This document shows, in pieces, positions 25,561 to 34,698 of a DNA stretch of 64,000 bases (positions within the stretch are counted from its first letter, which is position 1; each line of letters opens with the position of its first letter). Position numbers and translations under genes: made by a program. Source of the stretch: Streptomyces peucetius (GTDB lineage: Bacteria > Actinomycetota > Actinomycetes > Streptomycetales > Streptomycetaceae); NCBI RefSeq assembly GCF_025854275.1, contig NZ_CP107567.1, forward strand, positions 6,200,001 through 6,264,000, given 5' to 3'. The notes under the pieces were generated by a model. That model saw only the letters and a program-made list of their open reading frames with translations, was not told the DNA's origin and did not search any database.

Positions 25561-25665
25561 AACCGGTCCGGTTGAAGGGCGAGATCGACCCGTCGGATAC
25601 TGCTGGGACAGTCGCCCGTCTTCTCCGGCAACCGCACGTCACCACCTGCGGTTCGAAAGGCTTCC

Positions 25666-26463
25666 ATGTCGATTCCCGCGCTGGACCACTCCGAATCCGC
25701 CATCGTCTCCCGACTCCGCACCGGCGGATGTGTGTTCGCGGAGGACGAGGCGCAGGTGATCATGTCGGCGGCCGGTGACGCCGCCGAACTCGAAGAAATG
25801 GTCGAGCGCCGGGTCGTCGGTCTGCCTCTCGAACACGTCGTCGGTCACGCGGAATTCCGCGGCCTGCGCATCGAGGTGGATGCCGAGGTCTTCGTACCCC
25901 GGCGGCGCACCGAGGCGCTCGTTCGGGAGGCCGCACGGCTCGCTCCGGCACGGGCGGTCGTCGTCGACCTCTGCTGCGGCTCCGGCGCACTGGGCGTCGC
26001 CCTCGCCGCCGCCCTGGAGGAGGTCGAGCTGTACGCCGCGGACGTCGACCCCGCCGCCGTCCGCTGCGCCCGGCGCAACGTCGTTCCGGCCGGGGGCTCG
26101 GTCTACGAGGGTGACCTCTTCGAGCCGCTGCCCGCCGGGCTGAAGGGCGGCGTGGACGTCCTGCTGTCCAACGTCCCGTACGTGCCCACCACGGAGATCG
26201 AGCTCCTTCCGGCCGAGGCCCGCGACTACGAGGCGCGGGTGGCTCTTGACGGCGGTGTGGACGGTCTCGAGGTCCTGCGGCGGGTTGTCGCCGAGGCGGC
26301 CGAGTGGCTGGCTCCGGGCGGCATCCTGCTGTTCGAGACGAGCGAGCGGCAGGCCGACGAGGCCGTTTCCGCCGTGACGGGTGCCGGTCTGCTCGCGCGG
26401 GTGGCCACCGACGACGAGCTGGACGCCACGGTGATCATCGCGAGCCGCTCCGACGTCCCCTGA
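25666..26463 (+). CDS. HemK/PrmC-like N5-glutamine methyltransferase
   Basis: A 265-residue SAM-dependent methyltransferase similar to PrmC/HemK, which methylates the Gln of the GGQ motif in release factors. The SAM-binding motif I is VVDLCCGSGALG, the acidic loop is YAADVDPAA, and the usual NPPY catalytic motif is replaced by SNVPYVP. The N-terminal helical part is present (EDEAQVIMSAA, GLPLEHVVGHAEF, VFVPRRRTE). ATG 25666 follows CGAAAGG. The NPPY change suggests a paralogue with a different glutamine or other substrate rather than the essential PrmC. It is intact although flanked by relics on both sides. Confidence 0.82.
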   Translation: MSIPALDHSESAIVSRLRTGGCVFAEDEAQVIMSAAGDAAELEEMVERRVVGLPLEHVVGHAEFRGLRIEVDAEVFVPRRRTEALVREAARLAPARAVVVDLCCGSGALGVALAAALEEVELYAADVDPAAVRCARRNVVPAGGSVYEGDLFEPLPAGLKGGVDVLLSNVPYVPTTEIELLPAEARDYEARVALDGGVDGLEVLRRVVAEAAEWLAPGGILLFETSERQADEAVSAVTGAGLLARVATDDELDATVIIASRSDVP

Positions 26464-26522
26464 GCCGTGCCCGCGACGGCCGGGCGGCGAGGATCCCTCG
26501 CCCGACCGGTCGGCCGTCGGGC

Positions 26523-26925
26523 TCAGAACTGCCGGGCGTACCGCTCCGCTTCCTCGTGGGCGTGGGCGCGGGCGAGGGAGGCCTCGGCCAGGGGGCGGAG
26601 CGCGGCCATGGCGGGGTTGTGGGAGGCCGTGGTCAGTTCGGGGGTGACGAAGTCCACCTCCAGGCCGAGGGAACTGCCGAGGACGGTCTTCAGGCAGTGC
26701 GTGACGTGGTCCATGCCGCCGCGGGGCTGCCGGGGCCGTAGCCGCCGCGGCGGCTCGCGACGACCACGGCGCGGCGGCCGCGCGTTGGCACCTGGTCGGG
26801 GGAGCCGAACAGGACCCGGCCGACGACGAAGACCTGGTCGATCCAGGCATTGAAGGCGGACGGCACCGAGTTGTTGTACATCGGGACGCTGAACAGGTAG
26901 GCGCCGGCCCATGGAACTCCTCGAT
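26523..26925 (-). pseudogene. FMN-dependent azoreductase, truncated and frameshifted
   Basis: Two leftward frames together give the C-terminal two thirds of an AzoR-type NAD(P)H:FMN oxidoreductase. The first has AYLFSVPMYNNSVPSAFNAW, WIDQVFVVGRVLF and AVVVASRRGGYGPGS. After a frame change near 26,717 follow MDHVTHCLKTVLGSSLGLE and HEEAERYARQF up to the stop. The N-terminal flavodoxin strand and the FMN phosphate loop are missing upstream of 26,925. It cannot encode a working enzyme. Confidence 0.8.
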
Positions 26926-27099
26926 GTGAAGCCTGCCGGCCCTCGCATCTGGCGCGTGATCCGCTTGGTCGGCGTCGCGGTCCCGCGTCCGGACCTGAGC
27001 GATCGGCGCAGTGGTCGTGACGGGGCCGGTGGACGCTCCGCCACGCGGACCGCGTCCGGAACACCACCTGCGACGCCGCCGCCGGGCAGACTCGACGCA

Positions 27100-27144
27100 G
27101 CAGTGCACGCGGCAGCAGTGCATGCGGCACTGCAGTGCACGCGG
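27100..27144 (+). repeat. Three near-identical 13-bp direct repeats upstream of crtY
   Basis: GCAGTGCACGCGG occurs at 27100-27112 and 27132-27144, with GCAGTGCATGCGG at 27115-27127. They lie about 80 bp upstream of the crtY start, where a light-responsive regulator or sigma factor would be expected to act. The core GTGCAC is itself palindromic. No other feature explains them. Confidence 0.6.
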
Positions 27145-27223
27145 TGATCGAAGCGATGGCGGGCGAGGCGCACATGGTGTCCCCGAGGAGCGGCGGAACC
27201 CACGTCCTCCACCAGGAGGGCAC

Positions 27224-28444
27224 ATGAGTCATGCGGGCGACGCCACCGACGTCGTGATCGTCGGCGGCGGGGCGGCGGGGCTGTCGCTCGCGCACGCGCT
27301 GACCGCGCCCGGCGCCGCCCGCCCCCTCTCGGTGGCGCTGGTGGACACCCCGAGGCCGTCGCTGCGACCGGCGGAACGCACCTGGTGCTTCTGGCAGGAG
27401 GGCCCGGGCGACTTCGGCGACGCCCTGGTCGCCTCCTGGCGCCGGCTGCGCGTCCATGGCCGGGACGGCGAGGTGGTCGAGGGGGAGCTCGAGAAGCTGC
27501 GCTACCGGATGCTCCGCTCGGACGGCTTCGAAGCCCTGGTCGGCTCGCGACTGGCCGCCCTTCCTCATGTGCGGCTGGTGGAGGCGACAGCGGAGACGGT
27601 GCGCAACGTGGCCCACGGCGCGGAAGCCCTGTGCGTCACCGCCGGAGGGGACCGCGTCACACTGCGGGGCCGGCATCTGTTCGACTCCCGACCCGCCCGT
27701 TCGCTGCCGCCGGCCCGCAGCACCCTGCTGCAGCACTTCAGAGGCTGGTTCGTCCGTACCTCGGCCCCGGCCTTCGACGACGAGGTCGTGGAGCTGATGG
27801 ACTTTCGGGTCCCTCAGCCCGCCCACGGGCTCGCCTTCGGATACGTCCTCCCGCTCGGCCCGCGGGACGCGCTCGTCGAGTACACCCAGTTCTCCAGGAC
27901 CCCGCTGTCCCGCCCCCAGTACGAGGCGGCCCTCGCGCAGTACACCCGGGACGTCCTGCGCCTCGGGCGGTTCGACGTGCGTTCCGTCGAAGCGGGCGTC
28001 ATCCCCATGACCGACGCGCGGTTCGCCCGCCGGATCGGCCCCGCCGTGCACCGCATCGGCGCAGTCGGGGGTGCCACCAGGCCGGCGACCGGCTACACCT
28101 TCTCCGCCGTCCAGAGGCAGAGCAGGGCCGTCGCCGCCGCGCTGCGCGACGGCAAGGAGCCCCGGCTGCCGGCGCCCCACGGGCGTCGCGCGCTGGCCAT
28201 GGACGCCGTGATGCTGCGCGCCCTGGACACCGGGCGCGTCAACGGCCCCGACTTCTTCACCCGGTTGTTCCGGCGCACGCCCGCCGAACGGGTGCTGCGT
28301 TTCCTCGACGGCCGGACCGGGCTGTGGGAGGACGTGCTCCTCGGCCTCGCCACACCCGTGGGCCCCATGCTCCGTACCGCGGCGGAACTGCCCTTCCTGC
28401 CGCGGAAGCCCTTCCCCCTCACACGCGAAGAGAGCACCGGATGA
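27224..28444 (+). CDS. crtY: Lycopene beta-cyclase
   Basis: A 406-residue FAD/NAD-binding cyclase that turns lycopene into beta-carotene. The N-terminal dinucleotide motif is VVIVGGGAAGLSLAHAL; the family segments AERTWCFWQEGPGDF, DFRVPQPAHGLAFGYVLP and GGATRPATGYTFSAV follow. ATG 27224 has AGGAGGG close upstream. It is the first gene of a tightly overlapping crtY-crtT-crtU operon like those in S. griseus and S. coelicolor. Confidence 0.92.
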   Translation: MSHAGDATDVVIVGGGAAGLSLAHALTAPGAARPLSVALVDTPRPSLRPAERTWCFWQEGPGDFGDALVASWRRLRVHGRDGEVVEGELEKLRYRMLRSDGFEALVGSRLAALPHVRLVEATAETVRNVAHGAEALCVTAGGDRVTLRGRHLFDSRPARSLPPARSTLLQHFRGWFVRTSAPAFDDEVVELMDFRVPQPAHGLAFGYVLPLGPRDALVEYTQFSRTPLSRPQYEAALAQYTRDVLRLGRFDVRSVEAGVIPMTDARFARRIGPAVHRIGAVGGATRPATGYTFSAVQRQSRAVAAALRDGKEPRLPAPHGRRALAMDAVMLRALDTGRVNGPDFFTRLFRRTPAERVLRFLDGRTGLWEDVLLGLATPVGPMLRTAAELPFLPRKPFPLTREESTG

Positions 28445-29184
28445 CGCTGATGCGCGACGCGGACCTTGCAGCAGCCTTCGACCATGCCGCCCCGGCGTAC
28501 GACCGGCTCGTCGGTCTCAACGCCGGGTACCACCGCGACCTCAGACGTTCCGCGCGGCGGCTCCGTCTGCCCGACGGCGGCGCGGGCCGGCACATCCTCG
28601 ACATCGGCTGCGGCACGGGAGCCTCGACGGCCGCCCTACTGCGGGCCGCCCCGCTCGCCCGGGTCACCGCGGTCGACGCCTCCGCGGGCATGCTCGAACG
28701 GGCAGCCGCCAAACGCTGGCCCGCCGGCGTGACGTTCGTGCACACGCCGGTGGAACGGCTGGCCGCCGCCGGGGTCACGGGACCGTTCGACGCGGCCTTC
28801 GCCGGCTACCTCTTCCGTAACGTGGCGGACCCCGACGCCGTGCTGGCCACGGTCCACTCGGCTCTGCGCTCCGGCGGCAGACTGGCGGTGCACGAATACT
28901 CCCTGAGCGGGTCCGCCGGGCACCGGGCTCTCTGGTCGGCCGTGTGCCGGGCGGTCATCATCCCGGCCGGCACCGTCACCGGCGACAGCGGCCTCTACCG
29001 CCACCTCCACCGCAGCGTGCTGGAGTTCGACACCGCGCCCGCGTTCGCCGCCCGGCTCTCCGGCGCCGGATTCAGGGACGCCCGGGCGCTCCCGGTGCCC
29101 GGATGGCAGACCGGCATCGTCCACACGTTCCTGGGCCGTCGCGCCGGATCCGGCGAGGGCCGACGGGAAGCAGGGCCCCGATGA
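28441..29184 (+). CDS. crtT: CrtT-type SAM-dependent methyltransferase
   Basis: A 247-residue class I methyltransferase with motif I ILDIGCGTGASTAAL, an acidic VTAVDASAGML strand and FRNVADPDAVL. Its layout resembles the UbiE/COQ5 group. ATG 28441 overlaps the crtY stop (ATGA). Streptomyces carotenoid operons carry this gene between crtY and crtU. Its exact product is not settled, since isorenieratene formation needs no SAM methylation in the CrtU step. Confidence 0.85.
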   Translation: MTLMRDADLAAAFDHAAPAYDRLVGLNAGYHRDLRRSARRLRLPDGGAGRHILDIGCGTGASTAALLRAAPLARVTAVDASAGMLERAAAKRWPAGVTFVHTPVERLAAAGVTGPFDAAFAGYLFRNVADPDAVLATVHSALRSGGRLAVHEYSLSGSAGHRALWSAVCRAVIIPAGTVTGDSGLYRHLHRSVLEFDTAPAFAARLSGAGFRDARALPVPGWQTGIVHTFLGRRAGSGEGRREAGPR

Positions 29185-30749
29185 GCCGCCTCGGCGCTCG
29201 CGCCGGGGCGGCTCCGCGCCGGGGGCGGGACCGGAAGGCGCAGGTGGTGCCGGCGGCGCCGGGTCTGCGCCGGGTCCACGGACCGGCGCCGCGGGCCGCG
29301 GTCGTCGGAGGCGGCATCGCCGGCCTGGCAGCCGCGACGGCGCTGGCAGAAAGAGGCGTCAGGGTCACGCTCCACGAGCGCGGATCCGGCCTCGGCGGCC
29401 GTCTCGCCGGCTGGCGGACCGAGCTCGCGGACGGCAGCCGGGTGACCATGAGCCGCGGTTTCCACGCCTTCTTCCGCCAGTACTACAACCTGCGCGGTCT
29501 GCTCCGCCGTGCGGACCCCTCGCTCTCCGTCCTCCGTCCGCTGCCCGACTACCCCTTGCTCCATCGCACCGGGCTCACCGACAGCTTCGTCCATGTGCCC
29601 CGCACACCACCCTGGAGCGCGGTCGGGTTCGCGGCGCTCAGCCCGACCTTCGGTTGGCGGGACCTGGCGGCCATGCGGCCGGGGGCCGCCCTCCCGCTCT
29701 TCGACGTGCGCGTGCCCGATGTGTACGAGCGGTTCGACGCCGTGAGCGCCCACGACTTCCTCGAGGCGGTCGGCTTCCCCCCGGCGGCGCACCACCTCGC
29801 GTTCCAGGTGTTCTCCCGCAGCTTCTTCTCGGACCCGCGAGAACTGTCGGCGGCCGAACTGCTGCTGATGTTCCACATCTACTTCCTCGGCTCCTCGGAG
29901 GGGCTGCTCTTCGACGTGCCCGACGACCCTTTCCCGCAGGCGCTTTGGGAGCCGCTGGGCCGTTACCTCGAACGCCTGGGCGTGGACGTCCGGACCGGCG
30001 CACCCGTCGACTCCGTCCGGCCGTCGGGCGGCACGGCTCTGAGCGTCGACGCCGGCGGCACCTCCACCGCGTACGACGCCGTGGTCCTGGCCCTGGACGT
30101 GACGGGCCTGCAAGGTTTGGTCGAGGCGTCGCCGGGGCTGGGCGACGAGGCGTGGCGGGCGGCAGTCGCGGCCCAGCGGACCGCGCCGCCCTTCCTGGTG
30201 TCCCGGCTGTGGCTGGACCGCCCCGTGGACCGGTCCCGGCCCGGATTCCTCGGCACGAGCGGCTTCGACGGCCTCGACAACGTGAGCGTTCTGGACCGCT
30301 GGGAGGGGGAGGCGGTCCGCTGGGCGCGGCGCACCGGTGGCAGCGTCGTGGAACTGCACGGCTACGCCGTCGACGAGTCGGCCGACCGACACGCCGTCGA
30401 ACGGAGGCTGCTGCGGCAGCTTCACGAGGTCTACCCGGAGACCGCCGGGGCCCGGGTCGTCGACGCCCGGCACGAATGGCGCGCGGACTGCCCGCTGTTC
30501 CCCGTCAAGGGCTACCTGTCCCGCCCGGCGGTGAGCACTCCCCACCCCGCTCTGACGATGGCCGGCGACCTGGTCCGCACCGACCTGCCGGTGGCGCTCA
30601 TGGAGCGTGCCGCCACGACCGGGTTCCTCGCCGCCAACTCACTGCTGCGGCGCTGGGGCGCGGCCGGCCATCCGCTGTGGACGGTGCCCCGCAAGGGGCG
30701 TTCGCCGGTGCTGCGGGGCATGGCCGCCCGGCTCGCGGACGGCTCCTGA
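29181..30749 (+). CDS. crtU: Carotene desaturase/methyltransferase (beta-carotene to isorenieratene)
   Basis: A 522-residue FAD-dependent enzyme of the phytoene-desaturase superfamily. After about 40 variable residues comes the dinucleotide motif AAVVGGGIAGLAAATAL, followed by ERGSGLGGRLAGW, RGFHAFFRQYYNLR (typical of CrtU) and the C-terminal ALTMAGDLVRTDLPVALMER. CrtU aromatises both beta-ionone rings with a methyl shift. ATG 29181 overlaps the crtT stop. It faces the Rieske-crtB-crtI genes tail to tail. Confidence 0.9.
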   Translation: MSRLGARAGAAPRRGRDRKAQVVPAAPGLRRVHGPAPRAAVVGGGIAGLAAATALAERGVRVTLHERGSGLGGRLAGWRTELADGSRVTMSRGFHAFFRQYYNLRGLLRRADPSLSVLRPLPDYPLLHRTGLTDSFVHVPRTPPWSAVGFAALSPTFGWRDLAAMRPGAALPLFDVRVPDVYERFDAVSAHDFLEAVGFPPAAHHLAFQVFSRSFFSDPRELSAAELLLMFHIYFLGSSEGLLFDVPDDPFPQALWEPLGRYLERLGVDVRTGAPVDSVRPSGGTALSVDAGGTSTAYDAVVLALDVTGLQGLVEASPGLGDEAWRAAVAAQRTAPPFLVSRLWLDRPVDRSRPGFLGTSGFDGLDNVSVLDRWEGEAVRWARRTGGSVVELHGYAVDESADRHAVERRLLRQLHEVYPETAGARVVDARHEWRADCPLFPVKGYLSRPAVSTPHPALTMAGDLVRTDLPVALMERAATTGFLAANSLLRRWGAAGHPLWTVPRKGRSPVLRGMAARLADGS

Positions 30750-30827
30750 GCCACCGGCCTCGCAGGACCCCTGCCCGTGGGTTCGGCGGGGCGCGCGGCC
30801 GGCGGCCGGGCGGCCGGACGGACCCGC

Positions 30828-31832
30828 TCACCCCGGGAAACGGCCCGTGCCGCGCAGCAACCGGCGCCGTTCCGCGTACGCGAGGTCGTCGCGCCACAGA
30901 CGCCCAGCCACCCACCGGATCAGCGGCCGGAGCGCGGGAGCCGCCGCCCGTGCCACGGCGAACCCGCGTCGACCGGAGACGGCGACGACGGCCTCGATCA
31001 CCGCCGTGCGCGGACTGCCGTCCGGGGCGGGGCCCAGCGGCGTGGCGTGCGTCTCCACGACGGACGTCGCGCCCTCGCCCTCGGCGATGTGCATGACGAC
31101 CGTGCGCGGCTCCGGGGCGGTGAACACCGCCCGCACGGGAACGACCAGCCGCCCGGGGAGCCTGAACGACACGTCGACGGTGAACGCGTCCTCGTCCGCG
31201 TCGCTCGAAGGGACCCCCACGACGGTCAGGTCCACGAAGGAGTACGGGTGCAGCCAGGACCCGTGCCACGGGTCCAGGCGGTTGGCGACCACGTCCTCCG
31301 GCTCGCAGCGGCCCACGGCGGTGAACACGGCGTCCACGGCTCCGTCGCGGGGACGCGGCGGTACCACCGGCCGGTCGAGCGGCGGTTCCCCGCCGAGTGC
31401 GTCGAGGCGCACCCAGGCGAGCACACCGTCGTCGTGGGCGGGCAACGGATCCCATCCGGCGAACGGGCGCCCGTCCAGGGACAGTCCGTGCCAGTGGCAG
31501 ACCAGGCTGCCGCACACGACCCGGCTGTCCCGCAGTGGCGCGCCCAGGTGCGGGCAGGCGCCCGGTCCGGCCCTCAGCTCGCCCGACGCGGTGCGCCAGG
31601 CGACGACCTCCACCCCGCCGACCGTCCGCCCGAACGGGCGTCCGCCGCCGATGTCGCGCGAGGCGCCGATGACGTACCAGTTGCCCGACGGCCGCGCCGC
31701 GGAGCGCTTCAGCGCGTCCGCGATCAGCGACGGCCTGGCCTCGCGCCATGTCGGCGTCTGCTGCTCCCAGCGGGTCCGGCGCCGCGACCGTACGGGCAGG
31801 GCGTACCGCGGCGCCCCCCGACGCTCCCTCAT
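30828..31832 (-). CDS. Rieske [2Fe-2S] domain protein of the carotenoid locus (CrtV-like)
   Basis: A 334-residue protein with an N-terminal Rieske domain: CPHLGAPL and CHWHGLSL give the C-x-H ... C-x2-H cluster ligands. The C-terminal part (EPEDVVANRLDPWHGSWLHP, LVVPVRAVFTAPEPRTVV) looks like the ring-oxygenase-type lipid/isoprenoid-binding fold. ATG 31832 follows GGAGG. It is the last gene of a crtI-crtB operon, the slot held by crtV in other Streptomyces. An oxidative modification of the carotenoid is likely, but the substrate is unknown. Confidence 0.82.
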   Translation of the reverse strand: MRERRGAPRYALPVRSRRRTRWEQQTPTWREARPSLIADALKRSAARPSGNWYVIGASRDIGGGRPFGRTVGGVEVVAWRTASGELRAGPGACPHLGAPLRDSRVVCGSLVCHWHGLSLDGRPFAGWDPLPAHDDGVLAWVRLDALGGEPPLDRPVVPPRPRDGAVDAVFTAVGRCEPEDVVANRLDPWHGSWLHPYSFVDLTVVGVPSSDADEDAFTVDVSFRLPGRLVVPVRAVFTAPEPRTVVMHIAEGEGATSVVETHATPLGPAPDGSPRTAVIEAVVAVSGRRGFAVARAAAPALRPLIRWVAGRLWRDDLAYAERRRLLRGTGRFPG

Positions 31833-31837
31833 GCTCG

Positions 31838-32845
31838 CTACCTCCGAGGGCCGTTGGAAGGCGACCTGTGCGCGGGTCCCGACGTGAGGGGGTGCTCCGG
31901 TGACCGCCGGGGTTGTGGGCGCAGACGGGCCGTGAGGATCCGGGCGAGCCCGCCCAGCGCCACGGCGGCGCGGCGCCTGTGTGGCACCACCGACCGCCGT
32001 TGCACCACGGCGTAGCCGTCGTCGGCGATGGCGTCGAGGATCCCGCCGTACAGGGTGTACGCCGTCCGGATGCAGGGCCGGGCGCGCGGTTCGAGCATGT
32101 CGATGCCCGGCCGGGCCTCCCGGTAGACGCTCCGGGTGAGGTCCTCGGCGGCCTCGAGCGCGGCGCGGATCCTGGGGTCCGGCCTGCCGGTGGCGCGGCT
32201 CCACTCCAGCAGCGCGCGGTCCGCGCCGTGCGCGGCGAGCAGGTCGGCGGGCAGATACACCCGTCCGCGGTCGAGGTCCTCGCCGACATCGCGCAGGAAG
32301 TTGGTGAGCTGGAACGCGACCCCCAGCGCGGCGGCGTGCGGCGCCGCCACCTCCTCCGGCACGACGGTGCCGAGCACCGGCATCATCTGGAGGCCGATGA
32401 CGGCGGCGGATCCGTGCATGTACGACCTGAGGTCCTCGTAGGTGGCGTAGTCCGTGACCGTGAGGTCGTCCCGCATGGAGGCCATGAAGTCCGCGAAGTG
32501 GGCGTGGGGGATGGCGTAGGTCCTGGCCGTGTCGGCCACCGCCCGCACGACGGGTTCGCTGCTCCGGCCGGTCCGCAGCCCGGAAGCGAGTTCGCTCTCC
32601 AGCCGCGCGAGCTGCCGGTCACGTGCTTCGGGCGTGCGGGCGCAGGCCGGATCGTCCACGATGTCGTCGGCCCAGCGCGCGAAGCCGTACAGCGCGTGGA
32701 CGGCAGGGCGCCGGTGGACCGGCAGCAGTCGGGTCGCGAGGAAGTACGTCCTGCCGTGCCGGGCGTTGAGCCGCCTGCAGTGCTGGTACGCCGCTCGCAG
32801 CTCCGGGTCCGAGATCCGCGCCGCGTCGAGTTCACGTCGTGTCAT
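31838..32845 (-). CDS. crtB: Phytoene synthase
   Basis: A 335-residue squalene/phytoene synthase that condenses two geranylgeranyl diphosphates head to head. The first aspartate-rich motif is [10 protein letters not shown], and the second is [30 protein letters not shown] and the [10 protein letters not shown] helix are typical. ATG 32845 is preferred over GTG 32851 because GAGAGG is 5 bp upstream. It starts about 10 bp after the crtI stop in the same operon. Confidence 0.93.
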   Translation of the reverse strand: MTRRELDAARISDPELRAAYQHCRRLNARHGRTYFLATRLLPVHRRPAVHALYGFARWADDIVDDPACARTPEARDRQLARLESELASGLRTGRSSEPVVRAVADTARTYAIPHAHFADFMASMRDDLTVTDYATYEDLRSYMHGSAAVIGLQMMPVLGTVVPEEVAAPHAAALGVAFQLTNFLRDVGEDLDRGRVYLPADLLAAHGADRALLEWSRATGRPDPRIRAALEAAEDLTRSVYREARPGIDMLEPRARPCIRTAYTLYGGILDAIADDGYAVVQRRSVVPHRRRAAVALGGLARILTARLRPQPRRSPEHPLTSGPAHRSPSNGPRR

Positions 32846-32854
32846 GGACACCTC

Positions 32855-34336
32855 TCACTGGCCGCTGATGCGGGACGCCGCCAGCTTTCCGCTGACGAGC
32901 ACGGTGGGTACGCCGACGCCCGGAGTCGTTCCGCAGCCTGCGAGTACGGCGTTCTCGACGCCGGCGACCAGGTTGCGCGGCCGGAACGGGCCGGTCTGCG
33001 CGAACGTGTGGGCCGCGGAGAACGGTGTCCCCGCCGCGTGGCCCTGTGCCGTCCAGTCGGCGGGGGTGATCAGCCGTTCGTGCTCGACGGCGTCGCCGAA
33101 CCCGTCCAGACCGCGCTTCTCCAGCTCGCCGACGATGCTGTCGCGGTAACGAGGGCCCAGGGAACGCCACTCGGCCGCCGACGGGCCGACGGTCGTGTTG
33201 GGGCAGGGCGCCAGCACGTAGTGCAGATGCCGGCCCTCGGGCGCGAGCCGCGGCTCGTGGGCAGTGGGCCGGGTGATGAGCAGCGACGGGTCGCTCATCG
33301 GCCGCCCCGTGCGGGTGATCTCTTCGAACGTCCGCTCCCAGGCGTGTCCGAACGAGATGGTGTGGTGGTGCAGGCCGGGCCAGGTGCGGCGCGTGCCCGC
33401 GTGGAGGATCACCGCGGAGGGCGAGTGCGTCAGTCGTACCGGTCGGCGCGGCGTGCGGCCCAACAGGCGGTAGGCGACGGGCAGATCGGGTGTGAGGACC
33501 ACGACGTCGCAGGGCAGCCGCTCGCCGTCGCCGAGGCGCACGGAGGTGACGCGCCCGGCGGACAGGGCGAGTTCCGTGACCTCGGTGCCGTAGCGGAACT
33601 CGGCCCCGGCGTCGCGGGCGGCGTCCGCCATCGCCACGGGCAGCGCGTGCATGCCTCCCCTGGGGAAGTACACGCCGGCGACCGTGTCCATGTAGGCGAT
33701 GACGGCATAGGCGGCGAGCGCCCGGGAGGGCGGCACGCCGGCGTAGAGCGACTGGAAGGAGAACACTCTGCGCAGCCTGGGGTCCTTGATGTACCGGCCG
33801 ATCTGCCTGTCCAGCCGGCCGAAGCCGCGCAGGGCGGCCAGCCGCGCCAGGTCGGGGTGCAGCAACTGGAGGGGCGAGTCGAAGTTCGTGTCGATGAACC
33901 GCCGCATCTGCGCTTCGTAGAGGGACCGCAGCCACTGCCGCAGCCTGCGGTAACCGGCGGCCTCGGCCGGGCCGGCGAACGCGCGGACCTCCTCGGCCAT
34001 CGCCTCGCCGTCGGTGTGCACGTCGAGGCCCGAACCGTCGGCGAACTGCGCCCGGTAGGCGGGGTGCAGGGCGACGAGCTCGACCCGGTCCGCGAGCGAG
34101 TCGCCCACCGCGGCGAACGCCTCGTCGGCGAGGTGCGGCATCGTGAGCACCGTCGGACCCGTGTCCAGGAGGTAGCGGCCCAGCCGCGCCCGCCCCGCCC
34201 GGCCGCCGGGCCGGTCCGCCCTCTCCACCACGGTCACCTGCCGGCCGCTGCCCAGCAGGTGCAGCGCGGCGGCGAGGCCGGACAGCCCGGCACCGACGAC
34301 GACCACGCGGTCGGTGCGACCGGGGACGGTTCTCAT
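32855..34336 (-). CDS. crtI: Phytoene desaturase
   Basis: A 493-residue FAD-dependent desaturase that turns phytoene into lycopene. The N-terminal motif VVVVGAGLSGLAAALHLLGS, then ERADRPGGRAGRA and DTGPTVLTMP are typical of bacterial CrtI. VYFPRGGMHALP and the C-terminal AGCGTTPGVGVPTVLVSGK complete the pattern. ATG 34336 overlaps the stop of a short upstream frame (ATGA), implying translational coupling to a gene that now looks degenerate. Confidence 0.93.
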   Translation of the reverse strand: MRTVPGRTDRVVVVGAGLSGLAAALHLLGSGRQVTVVERADRPGGRAGRARLGRYLLDTGPTVLTMPHLADEAFAAVGDSLADRVELVALHPAYRAQFADGSGLDVHTDGEAMAEEVRAFAGPAEAAGYRRLRQWLRSLYEAQMRRFIDTNFDSPLQLLHPDLARLAALRGFGRLDRQIGRYIKDPRLRRVFSFQSLYAGVPPSRALAAYAVIAYMDTVAGVYFPRGGMHALPVAMADAARDAGAEFRYGTEVTELALSAGRVTSVRLGDGERLPCDVVVLTPDLPVAYRLLGRTPRRPVRLTHSPSAVILHAGTRRTWPGLHHHTISFGHAWERTFEEITRTGRPMSDPSLLITRPTAHEPRLAPEGRHLHYVLAPCPNTTVGPSAAEWRSLGPRYRDSIVGELEKRGLDGFGDAVEHERLITPADWTAQGHAAGTPFSAAHTFAQTGPFRPRNLVAGVENAVLAGCGTTPGVGVPTVLVSGKLAASRISGQ

Positions 34337-34677
34337 GGACTGTCCTCCTCGTGCGGCGGGGTCGGCCCCACCGCTGTGCGGACCAGACTGCCGAGCGCCG
34401 CGACCGCTGGGGGCCGACCGGGCAGCGCGGCCGGTCGGCGTTCACTGAGGTGGACCAGCCGACTGCTCCATGCCTCCACGTCCCGCGGGCTCTCCGAAGC
34501 GGTCCGGGCCTTCGTACGCGGGCGTCCGGCGACGCGGCCCCGACGGACCCGGCGACCGGCGACACGGGCCCGGACGCGTCCCCCTCCCGGGCGTCGCGAC
34601 TGCCTCGACCACCGTCTCCTCCGCCTCCTCCGCTCGGGAGGCCCCCGAGCAGCATCCGCCCCGCCGTCCGGGGCCAC
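34333..34677 (-). other. Short frame coupled to crtI, possible relic of crtE
   Basis: This leftward frame ends in an ATGA overlap with crtI, the way a preceding operon gene would. Its last 45 residues (DVEAWSSRLVHLSERRPAAL, AALGSLVRTAV) are helix-like and could be the tail of a GGPP synthase. Upstream of that the translation is Arg-rich and not protein-like, and neither aspartate-rich motif of a prenyl synthase is present. In most Streptomyces carotenoid loci crtE occupies this position. The assignment as a relic is inference. Confidence 0.35.
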
Positions 34678-34698
34678 GACCGAGAAGCGACACGCGGC

